A stretch of 64,000 nt of DNA. It comes from CAYGAW01 sp964492135 (GTDB lineage: Bacteria; Chloroflexota; Anaerolineae; UBA7937; B3-Chlor). The notes below the pieces were generated by a model. It was not told where the DNA came from, searched no databases, and worked only from the letters and a program-made list of their open reading frames with translations. Every line of letters begins with the position of its first letter. Within the stretch, counting starts at the first letter, position 1. The translations under genes and the position numbers were made by a program. Positions 16,820-25,722 of this stretch are shown in pieces. The DNA lies in NCBI GenBank assembly GCA_964492135.1, contig CAZBJW010000001.1, positions 1-64,000 on the forward strand, read 5' to 3'.

Positions 16820-18095
16820 GGCCCAGCGATATATTCCCGGTGGGGTGAACAGCCCCGTGCGAGCCTTTCGCGCTGTGGGTGGTCAACCTCTCTTCATCAC
16901 CAGGGGCAAGGGTTCCCACCTCTATGATGCCGACGGAAATGAATACATCGACTATGTCCTATCCTGGGGGCCACTGATTCTAGGCCATGCCCATCCCCGC
17001 GTGGTGGCTGCCCTTAAGGAGGCAGTGGAGCGAGGTACGAGCTACGGCGCACCTACGGAATTGGAGACAGAGCTGGCCAAGCTGATAAAGGAGGCGATGC
17101 CAGCGGTGGAGATGGTGCGGTTCGTCAACTCGGGCACAGAGGCCACCATGAGCGCTCTCCGTCTGGCTCGGGCCTACACGGGACGGGATAAGATCATGAA
17201 GTTCGAGGGCTGTTACCACGGCCACGCCGACATGCTGTTGGTACAAGCAGGATCGGGTGTGAGCACCTTAGGCCTGCCCGACAGCCCAGGGGTCCCACGT
17301 GCCACAGTGCAGGACACTTTAGTAGCTCCCTTCAACCACCTAGAGACAGTGCGTCAACTATTCGCCCACCACAGTGGACAGATCGCGGCCATTATCGTGG
17401 AGCCGGTCGCAGGCAACATGGGCGTGGTGCCTCCCCGACCTGGATTCTTGGAAGGCTTGCGGGAGGTCACAAGAGAGGAAGGCGCCCTCCTCATCTTCGA
17501 CGAGGTGATGACCGGCTTCCGAGTGGCATACGGTGGGGCTCAGGTGCTCTATGGGGTCACTCCCGACCTCACCTGTCTGGGGAAGGTGATCGGGGGAGGG
17601 CTGCCAGTAGGGGCATACGGCGGCAGAGGGGAGATCATGGAGTTGGTAGCACCCCAAGGGGCTATGTATCAAGCGGGAACCCTCTCTGGCAACCCCTTGG
17701 CTATGACCGCGGGCATCGAGACCTTGAAGGTACTACAGGACAGGAGGGTCTACTCTGAGATGGAACGCAAGTCTGTTGCCTTGACAGAAGAGATCGCCCA
17801 GGCAGCCTACGAAGCGGGAGTGCCAACCTTCTCCACCAGGGTGGGAACCATGTTCTGTCTCTTCTTCACTGACCAAAAGGTCATTGACTACACCTCTGCC
17901 AAGTCCTCGGGCACGGCGCGATTCGGGGCCTATTTCCAAAGGATGTTGGAAGGGGGTATCTACCTCGCGCCCTCTCAGTTTGAGGCCGGCTTCATCTCCC
18001 TAGCCCATAGCGATGAGGACATAGAGCGCACCGTCCAGGCGGCGAAGAAAGCCTTGCACGCTACCGCTGATCAGAAAAGTAGCGTAATGAGATAG
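16785..18095 (+). CDS. hemL: Glutamate-1-semialdehyde 2,1-aminomutase
   Basis: The 436-residue PLP enzyme converts glutamate-1-semialdehyde to 5-aminolevulinate. Motifs are GGVNSPVRAF at the N-terminus, NSGTEATMSA, YHGHAD, FDEVMTGFR and the PLP lysine Lys267 in LGKVIGGGLPVGAYGG. Length is normal. It is the last gene of the haem operon and starts inside the ahbAB coding end, implying translational coupling. A strong hairpin follows 25 bases downstream. Confidence 0.95.
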   Translation: MKIERSRELFAEAQRYIPGGVNSPVRAFRAVGGQPLFITRGKGSHLYDADGNEYIDYVLSWGPLILGHAHPRVVAALKEAVERGTSYGAPTELETELAKLIKEAMPAVEMVRFVNSGTEATMSALRLARAYTGRDKIMKFEGCYHGHADMLLVQAGSGVSTLGLPDSPGVPRATVQDTLVAPFNHLETVRQLFAHHSGQIAAIIVEPVAGNMGVVPPRPGFLEGLREVTREEGALLIFDEVMTGFRVAYGGAQVLYGVTPDLTCLGKVIGGGLPVGAYGGRGEIMELVAPQGAMYQAGTLSGNPLAMTAGIETLKVLQDRRVYSEMERKSVALTEEIAQAAYEAGVPTFSTRVGTMFCLFFTDQKVIDYTSAKSSGTARFGAYFQRMLEGGIYLAPSQFEAGFISLAHSDEDIERTVQAAKKALHATADQKSSVMR

Positions 18096-18119
18096 ATGGC
18101 AAGCGCTGTGGGGTCGAGA

Positions 18120-18144
18120 ACGCCGAGCTGATCCAGCTCGGCGT
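18120..18144 (+). terminator. Hairpin terminator after the haem operon
   Basis: ACGCCGAGCTG and its exact complement flank a three-base loop, giving an 11-bp GC-rich stem 24 bases after the hemL stop. The trailing sequence GCATCTTAGTTG is only moderately T-rich, so termination may be partly factor-dependent. Confidence 0.65.
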
Positions 18145-18245
18145 GCATCTTAGTTGTCTAAGTGGCGTGGCAGCGATCGACGTCAGCATGGAGGCTGTGG
18201 AGTGAAGTTCACCATCTGGTGGCAGAATGGTAGCAGGAATGTGAG

Positions 18246-18364
18246 GATTCATATATGCGCTGAGACGAACACCGACACCAAATGGAGGAGTTTCTCAAGC
18301 AGGGGAGATTCACGGGTAATGCTTTTCAACGACGCTGTACAAGAACGAATGTTTCGTTTTCCCA
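18246..18364 (+). repeat. Conserved yifB leader, copy 2 (intact IS110 target site)
   Basis: This is the same leader as at 745-866, with about seven differences in the last 80 bases. Changes near the ORF (GTTTTC against GTCTTT) keep the residues Val-Phe in the frame that enters the ATPase, and changes in the FNDAVQE frame are also conservative. The IS110 target bases AGGAGTTTCTCA lie at 18286-18297 and are uninterrupted here. Confidence 0.7.
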
Positions 18365-19702
18365 ATGCGCCGGCTCACCGTGAACCTGGCACCCGCAGAC
18401 CTCCCTAAACAGGGTCCGGCTTATGACCTCCCCATCGCCGTGGGGATCCTTTGGGCCTCGGAGCAGATCTCGTCCATCTCTTCCTCTGTCTTCATCGGTG
18501 AACTCTCCTTAGATGGGAGCGTGCGTCATGTCGATGGCATTTTGGCCATGGTGAGCGTGGCTAAGGAGGAGGGGTTTGAGCGGGTGTTCGTGCCCCATTC
18601 CGATGCTCCTGAGGCGTCTCTCATTGGTGGCATAGAGGTCATCCCTGTAGAGAGCCTCTCCCAGTTGGTGGCCCATCTCAACGGTTCAGAAGAGATCCCG
18701 GCTTATAAGGCCGATGCCGAGGCATTGAGCGCCAAGGCACCTGAATACTCTATCGATTTCGCCGATGTGCGGGGTCAGGAGCATGTGAAGCGGGCGATGG
18801 AGGTGGCGGCTGCTGGGGGCCACAACGTGCTCATGAGCGGCCCTCCCGGTGCAGGCAAGACCCTTCTGGCCCGGGCTCTACCCACCATCCTTCCCAACAT
18901 GAGTATCGATGAGGCTCTAGAGGTGACCAAGATCTATAGCGTGCGGGGGCTATTGCCAGAGGGGACTCCTCTGATTGTTCAGAGGCCATTTAGGTCTCCC
19001 CATCATACTATCAGCCATGCGGGGCTAGTGGGGGGAGGGGGTTGGCCCAAGCCAGGGGAGATAAGCCTGGCTCATCACGGGGTGTTATTTCTAGATGAGT
19101 TACCTGAGTTTGGCCATCGGGTGTTAGAGGTGATGAGGCAGCCCATGGAGGATCGGGTGGTGACCATCAGTCGAGCCAAGACGACCATGACCTTTCCCGC
19201 CAACTTCATGCTGATTGGGGCTATGAACCCTTGTCCCTGTGGATACTTTGGCGACCCGGTGAAAGAATGCAGTTGCTCGCCAGCCATAGTGACCCGATAT
19301 CAGAAGAGGCTATCTGGGCCTTTATTGGATAGGATAGACATTCATGTAGAGGTACCGAGGGTAGAGTACGAGAAATTGGCTAGCGAATCGGTATTAGAGG
19401 GCTCGGAGTCAGTTCGCAGAAGGGTGGAGGGTGCAAGGGAGAGGCAACGCCGGAGGTTTGAGGGGACGCATCTTGGTTGCAACGCTGAGATGGGGCCTGG
19501 GGAGGTGAGGGAGTATTGCCACCTCGATGATGCTGGGAGGAGCCTACTTAGGTCGGCGATGCAACAGTTACAGATGAGTGCCCGGGCTTTTCATCGCATC
19601 TTGAAGTTGGCCCGCACCATAGCAGACCTGGCTGGGGAAGGAGAGATCACCACTGCACATCTGGCGGAGGCTATTCAATATCGGCCTAGGAGACAGATGT
19701 GA
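18365..19702 (+). CDS. yifB: YifB/ComM-family AAA+ ATPase, N-terminally truncated (copy 2)
   Basis: The 445-residue product has the same length and start point as copy 1 and very few amino-acid changes across Walker A, Walker B and the cysteine cluster, although many codons differ silently. It lacks the first 60-70 residues of normal YifB/ComM, behind the same leader. The silent divergence shows that the duplication is old and that the protein sequence was then under selection. It stands alone between the haem-operon hairpin and the pucR promoter. Whether it is expressed cannot be told from sequence. Confidence 0.85.
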   Translation: MRRLTVNLAPADLPKQGPAYDLPIAVGILWASEQISSISSSVFIGELSLDGSVRHVDGILAMVSVAKEEGFERVFVPHSDAPEASLIGGIEVIPVESLSQLVAHLNGSEEIPAYKADAEALSAKAPEYSIDFADVRGQEHVKRAMEVAAAGGHNVLMSGPPGAGKTLLARALPTILPNMSIDEALEVTKIYSVRGLLPEGTPLIVQRPFRSPHHTISHAGLVGGGGWPKPGEISLAHHGVLFLDELPEFGHRVLEVMRQPMEDRVVTISRAKTTMTFPANFMLIGAMNPCPCGYFGDPVKECSCSPAIVTRYQKRLSGPLLDRIDIHVEVPRVEYEKLASESVLEGSESVRRRVEGARERQRRRFEGTHLGCNAEMGPGEVREYCHLDDAGRSLLRSAMQQLQMSARAFHRILKLARTIADLAGEGEITTAHLAEAIQYRPRRQM

Positions 19703-19756
19703 GGGGGGATAGGGGGTCACGTTTGAAGTTGACTTTGGCCGATGGCAGGGGAGGGG

Positions 19757-19798
19757 GACGAATATAGCCCTGCACCTGCGCACGAGCAAGCATCCCCG
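19757..19798 (-). pseudogene. Short thioesterase-tail remnant behind yifB copy 2
   Basis: The minus strand reads GMLARAQVQGYIRP, parallel to GTLARAQAHGYISL in the thioesterase wreck behind copy 1, and the DNA is closely similar over about 30 bases. Only this tip remains. It shows that the duplicated unit carried the convergent neighbour's 3' end as well as yifB. Confidence 0.45.
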
Positions 19799-19904
19799 GA
19801 AAATCATACAGCCCTCCTTGTATAGAGAATACCATCTCCTACGATACCGGAAGACGAGCTCTTCCACACGTGGTACCGAGGTCCGTGGAATTTTCTGGTT
19901 ATGC

Positions 19905-19933
19905 TTGGCGTTTCTGCAGTGATATTGTATAAT
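19905..19933 (+). promoter_or_regulatory. Candidate pucR promoter
   Basis: TTGGCG and TATAAT are 17 bases apart, and the gene start is 50 bases beyond, behind a TAGGAGCG ribosome-binding site. This is a good match to a vegetative promoter. Confidence 0.55.
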
Positions 19934-19983
19934 TTCAACGGGCGAACTGGCTGTTCTCGACAAGCTAGCTAGGAGCGAAGACG

Positions 19984-21693
19984 ATGCCGCTGACGCTTCG
20001 TGAAGCACTGACGATGGTCGAACCCCTAAGAAAGTCCCGGGTCGTAGCAGGCGAGCAGGGACTTGACAGTGTGGTTCAATCCGTTAATGTGATGGAGGTG
20101 CCGGACATTCTGGAATGGGTCCATCCGGGCGAACTTCTTGTGACCACGATGTACCCGCTGCGGGATGACGCCGCTGCGATCGAAACCCTTGTGCCTCGCC
20201 TGGCGGAGAAGGGCCTCGCCGGACTGGCGGTCACCCCCCTGAGCTACATTGACGAGTTTCCCCAATGCATGCTGGAGGCCGCCAACAGGTTGGGGTTCCC
20301 GCTCATCGAGTTGCCTCCGAAAGTCTCCTTTATCGACATCATCCAGCCACTCACAAGCAAGATCCTGAAGCTCCAGGCAAACGAGATACTTCAATCCGAG
20401 AGGATTCTTCATCAGTTCATCGACTTGGTGCTAGCCGGCGGGGGCTATTCCGACATCGCCCAGGTGATCGCCCAGGTAGTCGAACGTCCGGTCTCAATCG
20501 TTGACCGGTTTGGGAGGGTGTTGGGCAGCAGCTTCTTTGTCGACCATACGCAAGTGGAAAAGAGGTTCATAAGGGCTGACGGCACTGGAGACAGCTATCT
20601 GAGCGATCTGTACAAGCCTGAGTTGGTAGAGGAGTTGCCTGGAAATCAAGCCAAGCGTATGAGAGTTGAAGGGCCCGAAGGCCCTATCGATCACATTGTC
20701 TGTCCGGTAACTGTCAGTTCGATGACTCTGGGTGAAATTATCATCTGGGGGCCGTTGTCCTACCCGCTCCAGTCCACTGATTTGATTGCCATCGAGCACG
20801 GATCCACCGTGGCCGCGCTCAAGATGATGGAGATGCGCTCTATTGACCAACTAGAGCAGCGATTTCGGAACGAAATCCTGGAAGGGCTGCTTTCCGATCA
20901 CGCTGCTGCTCGCGAGCGGGCCATCGATCTCTCGCGTGAACTGGGCAATCGGCTCAATCCGCCGTTCGCAGTCATTCTGGTCAAACCTGACCTGCCTTCA
21001 GGAAGGGTCCTGACCAAAGCGGAAAGCATCGAACAGAGCAACATTGACTCGAGCCTGCATCTTGCGAAGCGGTACGTTCGCGTCATCGAGCCCCAAGCTG
21101 CCTTCTGGCACCAGGGTTCCCGATTGGTGGTCTTCTTTCCACTTCAGCCCAATCGGCTCTCTGGCGCCAAGGCTTTCCTAGTTCAAGAACTGCGTAGGGT
21201 GTGCGAACGCATCTGGGCAGAGAACGATCCCTACACGGTGTCTATCGGGATCAGCAACCCTGTCTCCGATTTGGCTGAGTTCCGCCAGGCATACGAATGC
21301 GCCAAGCAAAGTCTTGAGATAGGACGGGCATTGCAAGAGAGGCCTTCCAGCGTGGTCACGCATTATGAGGACTTGGGGTTGTTTCGTGTCGTCTCCCTTG
21401 CCGAATCTACTGCCAGCCTAGAGCGCTTCTGCCTGGATACGATCGGGCCTCTGCTCGACCACGATCGCGAAAACGGAACGGAGCTGGTCAAGACCTTGCG
21501 GGTCTTTTTCGAACAAGACCAAAACTTGACCAAAGCGGCAAAGGCATTATATATTCACTACAACACCGTGCGCTATCGCCTTGACCGCATCAAGGAAATC
21601 CTCGGCGACGTCCTAGACAACCCACAGCAGCGGTTGACAATCGAGGTCGCCTTGCAGTTCTATCCCCTGGTTGCTCGATCTCTCCACGAATAG
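19984..21693 (+). CDS. PucR-family transcriptional regulator
   Basis: The 569-residue protein has the PucR N-terminal domain (about 5-125, TLREALTM to PLIELPPKVSFIDI), a middle region, a CdaR/GGDEF-like segment (about 300-420) and a C-terminal PucR helix-turn-helix (LTKAAKALYIHYNTVRYRLD, about 513-532). PucR proteins activate purine and ureide catabolic genes in response to allantoin-like ligands. It stands directly before a nucleoside-type ABC transporter and the oxamate carbamoyltransferase genes, which are its likely targets. Confidence 0.9.
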   Translation: MPLTLREALTMVEPLRKSRVVAGEQGLDSVVQSVNVMEVPDILEWVHPGELLVTTMYPLRDDAAAIETLVPRLAEKGLAGLAVTPLSYIDEFPQCMLEAANRLGFPLIELPPKVSFIDIIQPLTSKILKLQANEILQSERILHQFIDLVLAGGGYSDIAQVIAQVVERPVSIVDRFGRVLGSSFFVDHTQVEKRFIRADGTGDSYLSDLYKPELVEELPGNQAKRMRVEGPEGPIDHIVCPVTVSSMTLGEIIIWGPLSYPLQSTDLIAIEHGSTVAALKMMEMRSIDQLEQRFRNEILEGLLSDHAAARERAIDLSRELGNRLNPPFAVILVKPDLPSGRVLTKAESIEQSNIDSSLHLAKRYVRVIEPQAAFWHQGSRLVVFFPLQPNRLSGAKAFLVQELRRVCERIWAENDPYTVSIGISNPVSDLAEFRQAYECAKQSLEIGRALQERPSSVVTHYEDLGLFRVVSLAESTASLERFCLDTIGPLLDHDRENGTELVKTLRVFFEQDQNLTKAAKALYIHYNTVRYRLDRIKEILGDVLDNPQQRLTIEVALQFYPLVARSLHE

Positions 21694-22167
21694 GAACTTG
21701 CCTTCAGCCCGAGCTATCCCTTCAGGTGCCCTCATGCAGTAAGTCGGACGGTGGGATTTACCCGTATCATCCCGGTTGTGGTAGTACTTCAATCACCCCT
21801 GAATTGGATATTTCGTTGCATCTGGCTGCCAGGCGGACGTCATATGGGGGGGCTCGGTTGGGCAGATTCGCCATATATGGTCGTGGCTTGCAGGTGAATA
21901 TGACGCCAGAAATGAGTCCGTTCTTTTTGTTAACGATTAGACGTGGGGCTAGCCTGTTTGTCACGTACAGTCAAATCGTGTTGTCAACAATTCACAAATC
22001 ATTCCTGCCGATTTGGCAAGGGTTCATATTTACAGGGCTCGGTCAGAGTAGTTATACTATTAGTAAGAAGGGTCTAGGAGGTGCAGTTTGGTCAGAACGG
22101 TCTTGGTTGGGTTAGGCTTGCCGGCGGTGCGCCTTCAACCGCGGCTGGAAGGGGAAATTCCAGGGTG
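21694..22167 (+). promoter_or_regulatory. Intergenic region with candidate transporter promoter
   Basis: No gene is recognisable in these 474 bases. TTACAG (22030-22035) and TATACT (22053-22058) are 17 bases apart and followed by AGGAGG at 22077, so transcription of the transporter operon probably starts here. GTG at 22081 would overlap that AGGAGG, which makes it a poor start. PucR binding sites may lie in this region but I cannot define one. Confidence 0.4.
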
Positions 22168-23739
22168 ATGGACAACTCCCGAGCCCTGAGCTCAACGGCG
22201 CGGGAATCCTCTGCGGGCGCTGAACCATTGATCGCGTTGCGGGGCATTACCAAGGCTTTCCCGAACGTGCTCGCCAACGACCACGTTAATCTCGATATCT
22301 ACGGCGGTGAAATCCATGGGCTGTTGGGCGAGAATGGGGCTGGCAAAAGCACCCTGATGAAGATCCTCTATGGCTTTTACCGGGCTGATTCCGGCCAGAT
22401 TCTGTTGAATGGTGAGCCTGTTTCCATTCGCTCGCCACATGATGCCCGTGACCTGCGTATCGGTATGCTTTTTCAGGAATTCACCCTTATTCCAGCCTTT
22501 AGCGTGACAGAAAACATCGCCCTGTTCCTTCCCGACCTCAAAGCCGTATTGGATATCAAAGGGATCTACCACCGCATAAACGCACTCTCAGAGCGCTACA
22601 ACCTGCAAGTCAATCCGCAAGCGATGGTTTCTCAACTCTCGATTGGCGAACAGCAAAAGGTTGAAATTCTAAAACTGCTGCTCTCGGATGCACGCGTACT
22701 GATCCTGGATGAACCCACGCGCGTACTCGCTCCGCACGAAGTGACAGCTCTGTTCCGTGTGTTAGACAGCCTGCGCAAGGATGGCTATGCCATCATCCTA
22801 ATCACCCACAAAATAAAAGAGGTGCTGGAATGCGCTGACCGCATCACGGTGTTGCGCGGCGGCCGCGTTGCTGGCTCTCTGGCGCGATCTGACTCCAGTG
22901 AAGATAAGCTAGTGGCGATGATGTTCGAAAAAGAGCTATCCCGCCTGCAGATCAGCCCCAAATCCACCTTGGACTCATCGGTGCCACCTCTGTTGGAGCT
23001 GCGCGGCGTGGAGACGCGCGGCGAAGGCGCAGAAACCAGTTTGAAAGCGATCGACTTGAAGATCTACCCTGGGGAGATCGTCGGCGTTGCGGGGGTCTCG
23101 GGGAACGGGCAAAAGGAGCTGGGCGATGTCGTCCTCGGATTAGTCAAGTGCGTGAGGGGAACCAAGTTCTTGTTTGGCCGAGATTACACCAACCGTTCCG
23201 TTCAAGAGGTTCGCAGAAGCGGAGTGAGCTTTGTCCCGGAAAATCCATTGACGATGGCTGCCGTACCCTTCATGACCGTGCTGGAAAACATGGCACTGAT
23301 CGACGCGCGGCGCTACGCCCGCCTGGGGGGACTGGCGATGGATTGGCAGGCCGTTAAAACTGATGTCGAAGATACGTTAGAAAAGATGGGGTATTCTTTC
23401 TCCTTGTACGTACCTGCTAGGTCGCTTTCGGGCGGGAATCTGCAGCGCATGGTCATTGTCCGGGAAATGACCCTTAACCCGCACCTGATCATTGCCTCTT
23501 ACCTCACGCGCGGTCTGGATGTGCAGAGCGCTATCGCCGCCCGCCAGGCCCTCATCCAGGCGCGTGATGACGGCGCGGGCGTGTTGCTCATTTCGGAGGA
23601 CCTCGAGGAATTGTTTGCGCTCGGCGACCGCCTGGTTGTGCTCTACGGCGGGAGAATCGTTGGGACGTTTAGGCCAGAAGAAACGGATGCCTACACGGTG
23701 GGCCATCTGATGACCGGATCTGAGGTTCAGCATGTCTAG
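22168..23739 (+). CDS. BMP-type nucleoside/sugar ABC transporter, dual ATPase subunit
   Basis: The 523-residue protein contains two ABC domains. The first has GENGAGKST, LSIGEQQKVEIL and LILDEPTRVL. The second has GVSGNGQKEL in place of a canonical Walker A and LSGGNLQRM, with a weak Walker B LIIASYLTRGLDV. This asymmetry is normal for the RbsA/NupO group, where one site hydrolyses ATP. Start ATG 22168 follows GGAAGGGGAAA; the frame is open back to a GTG at 22081. It overlaps the next gene by 8 bases, and two permeases and a BMP lipoprotein complete the transporter. Confidence 0.9.
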   Translation: MDNSRALSSTARESSAGAEPLIALRGITKAFPNVLANDHVNLDIYGGEIHGLLGENGAGKSTLMKILYGFYRADSGQILLNGEPVSIRSPHDARDLRIGMLFQEFTLIPAFSVTENIALFLPDLKAVLDIKGIYHRINALSERYNLQVNPQAMVSQLSIGEQQKVEILKLLLSDARVLILDEPTRVLAPHEVTALFRVLDSLRKDGYAIILITHKIKEVLECADRITVLRGGRVAGSLARSDSSEDKLVAMMFEKELSRLQISPKSTLDSSVPPLLELRGVETRGEGAETSLKAIDLKIYPGEIVGVAGVSGNGQKELGDVVLGLVKCVRGTKFLFGRDYTNRSVQEVRRSGVSFVPENPLTMAAVPFMTVLENMALIDARRYARLGGLAMDWQAVKTDVEDTLEKMGYSFSLYVPARSLSGGNLQRMVIVREMTLNPHLIIASYLTRGLDVQSAIAARQALIQARDDGAGVLLISEDLEELFALGDRLVVLYGGRIVGTFRPEETDAYTVGHLMTGSEVQHV

Positions 23740-24784
23740 AACTGCTGCTATCCATCCTCGCTTCACCGCGTTTGGGCAGAGGCTTTTGAACGGCGTGATC
23801 CGCCACACGCTCATGGTCCTGTTGGTCCTGCTGCTTTTCGGGGCTATCCTGTTGATTTCCGGCAGGAACCCGCTGCAATCGTACAAGGACATATTGGCGT
23901 CTACATTGGGGAGGGCCTACGGCTTCTCCGAGGTGCTCGTGGCCATGACCCCCATGCTGATCACGGCGCTGGCCGTTGCTTTGCCATCCCGTCTTATCCT
24001 GATCAACGTGGGCGTGGAGGGGCAACTTTATATGGGGGCCTGTTTTGCCACCTGGGGGGCGCTGACTTTTCGTGATTTGCCTGCCTGGTGCCTGCTACCT
24101 TTGATGGCGCTGTTGGGCATGGTTGGCGGAGCACTGTGGGCCTTCATTCCGGGTTACCTGAGAGCGCTGGGAATAGTCAATGAGACGATCACTACCCTGT
24201 TGTTGAACTCCGTCGCGCCCAAGATCGTCTCCTTTTTCATCTTCGGCTTCTGGCATTCGCCGATGGACACCGACAAGACGGCCAACTTCGTCCCCGCCGC
24301 CCGCCTACCCACCTTCTTTGGCACCCGCGTGGACCTCAGTCTGGTCATTGCGCTGGTGCTGCTGGCGCTGTTCTGGTGGGTTATGAGATACACGCGCTGG
24401 GGATTGGAAATGCGCGCCATTGGTGGGAATCCTCAGGCTGCCCGGCGCAACGGCATTCCGGTCAGCACCTATCTGGTAGTCATCATGTGCATTGGCGGCG
24501 CCATCGCTGGCTTAGCTGGAATGAGCCAGGTCTCAGGGTACTACGGCCTCCTGTTGGCCAACTTCTCGCGAGGCACTGGCTACATGGGTTTCCTGATCTC
24601 GTGGCTCTCGTTTGGTGACCCCCTGGGCATCTTGCTCACATGCTTTATAATCGCCGTCATCTTCACCGGCGGCAACCTGCTGCAGTTGACCCAGGGGCTG
24701 CCTTTTGCGGTCATCAATATCCTCCTCGCCTTCACCCTGTTTGTCGTTCTGGCCCGTCCGACCTTTCTGAAGGAGAAGTCATGA
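23732..24784 (+). CDS. BMP-type ABC transporter permease 1
   Basis: The 350-residue membrane protein has about ten hydrophobic segments and the BPD_transp_2 signature region (NVGVEGQLYMGACFATWGAL, and AIGGNPQAARRNGI before the last helices). It is the larger of two permeases that pair in nucleoside importers such as NupP/NupQ. Its start overlaps the ATPase stop and its end overlaps permease 2 by four bases (ATGA). Confidence 0.9.
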   Translation: MSRTAAIHPRFTAFGQRLLNGVIRHTLMVLLVLLLFGAILLISGRNPLQSYKDILASTLGRAYGFSEVLVAMTPMLITALAVALPSRLILINVGVEGQLYMGACFATWGALTFRDLPAWCLLPLMALLGMVGGALWAFIPGYLRALGIVNETITTLLLNSVAPKIVSFFIFGFWHSPMDTDKTANFVPAARLPTFFGTRVDLSLVIALVLLALFWWVMRYTRWGLEMRAIGGNPQAARRNGIPVSTYLVVIMCIGGAIAGLAGMSQVSGYYGLLLANFSRGTGYMGFLISWLSFGDPLGILLTCFIIAVIFTGGNLLQLTQGLPFAVINILLAFTLFVVLARPTFLKEKS

Positions 24785-25698
24785 CCCTGCTGTCCATCCT
24801 GGGTGTCATCTCAAGCGCCATCTTTTCCGGCACCTCGCTTCTCTACACAACGCTTGGCGAGGTTATAACCGAGCGTTCCGGCATCGTCAACCTGGGACTG
24901 GAAGGGGTGCTGCTGGTCAGCGCTTCGACCGGCTTCGCCGTCGCTTCTCTGACCGGAAATCCCTATCTGGGGGCGCTGGCCGCCGCCCTGGCCGGTGCGC
25001 TCATGAACATGGTTTTGGGCTATCTGGTCGTCACGCGCAACGGAAACCAGTTGGCCAGCGGCCTGGCGCTGATGTTCTTCGGCTTCGGCCTCAGCGCGCT
25101 GATCGGCAAGCCGTATGTCGGGGCCAAGATCAAGGGCCTGCCCAGAATCCTGTTACCCGGTCTTTCTGATCTGCCGCGTTTGTATGCCTCGCTGTTCAAA
25201 TTCGATATCCTGATCTATCTGGCGATACCAACGGCCATCCTGGTCTGGTGGCTGCTCTTCCGCACGCGCTGGGGGCTTGGCCTGCGCGCCGTGGGCGAAA
25301 GCGCGGACACGGCCTTCGCTTCGGGCCGCAACCCGCGGCTGATCCGCTACCAGGCGCTCTTTGGGGGCGGCCTCCTGGCCGGTCTTGGCGCGGCGCATCT
25401 TTCGATTGCCTATGCCATGAACTGGACCGAGTACATGACCGCCGGCCGTGGCTTCATCGCCGTGGCGTTGGTGATATTCTCCAAGTGGCATCCGCTGCGG
25501 GCGATTGTCGGAGCCCTGTTGTTCAGCGGCGCGGTCGCCTTCCAGCTCCTCCTGCAATCCAGTGGTGTTCGGGTTTCGCCGTTCATCCTGGACACCATAC
25601 CGTATCTACTGACACTGCTCGTACTGATTGTTTGGGGCGGTACCCGCAAACACGCGGCACCTGCCAGCCTGGGGCGAGTGTATCACGGCACAGAATAA
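24781..25698 (+). CDS. BMP-type ABC transporter permease 2
   Basis: The 305-residue membrane protein has the companion signature ERSGIVNLGLEGVLLV near residue 35 and GESADTAFASGRNP before the C-terminal helices. ATG 24781 overlaps the previous stop. The frame is open upstream but that extension would lie inside permease 1. It is presumed to form a heterodimer with permease 1. Confidence 0.9.
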   Translation: MTLLSILGVISSAIFSGTSLLYTTLGEVITERSGIVNLGLEGVLLVSASTGFAVASLTGNPYLGALAAALAGALMNMVLGYLVVTRNGNQLASGLALMFFGFGLSALIGKPYVGAKIKGLPRILLPGLSDLPRLYASLFKFDILIYLAIPTAILVWWLLFRTRWGLGLRAVGESADTAFASGRNPRLIRYQALFGGGLLAGLGAAHLSIAYAMNWTEYMTAGRGFIAVALVIFSKWHPLRAIVGALLFSGAVAFQLLLQSSGVRVSPFILDTIPYLLTLLVLIVWGGTRKHAAPASLGRVYHGTE

Positions 25699-25722
25699 AA
25701 AAACAGAAAGGAGAAGAAGAAA

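Noticed and set aside
23041..23600. Degenerate second ABC domain of the nucleoside transporter as evidence of inactivation
   Set aside because: A weak second Walker A and Walker B is normal for this dual-ATPase family, so it is not a sign of decay.
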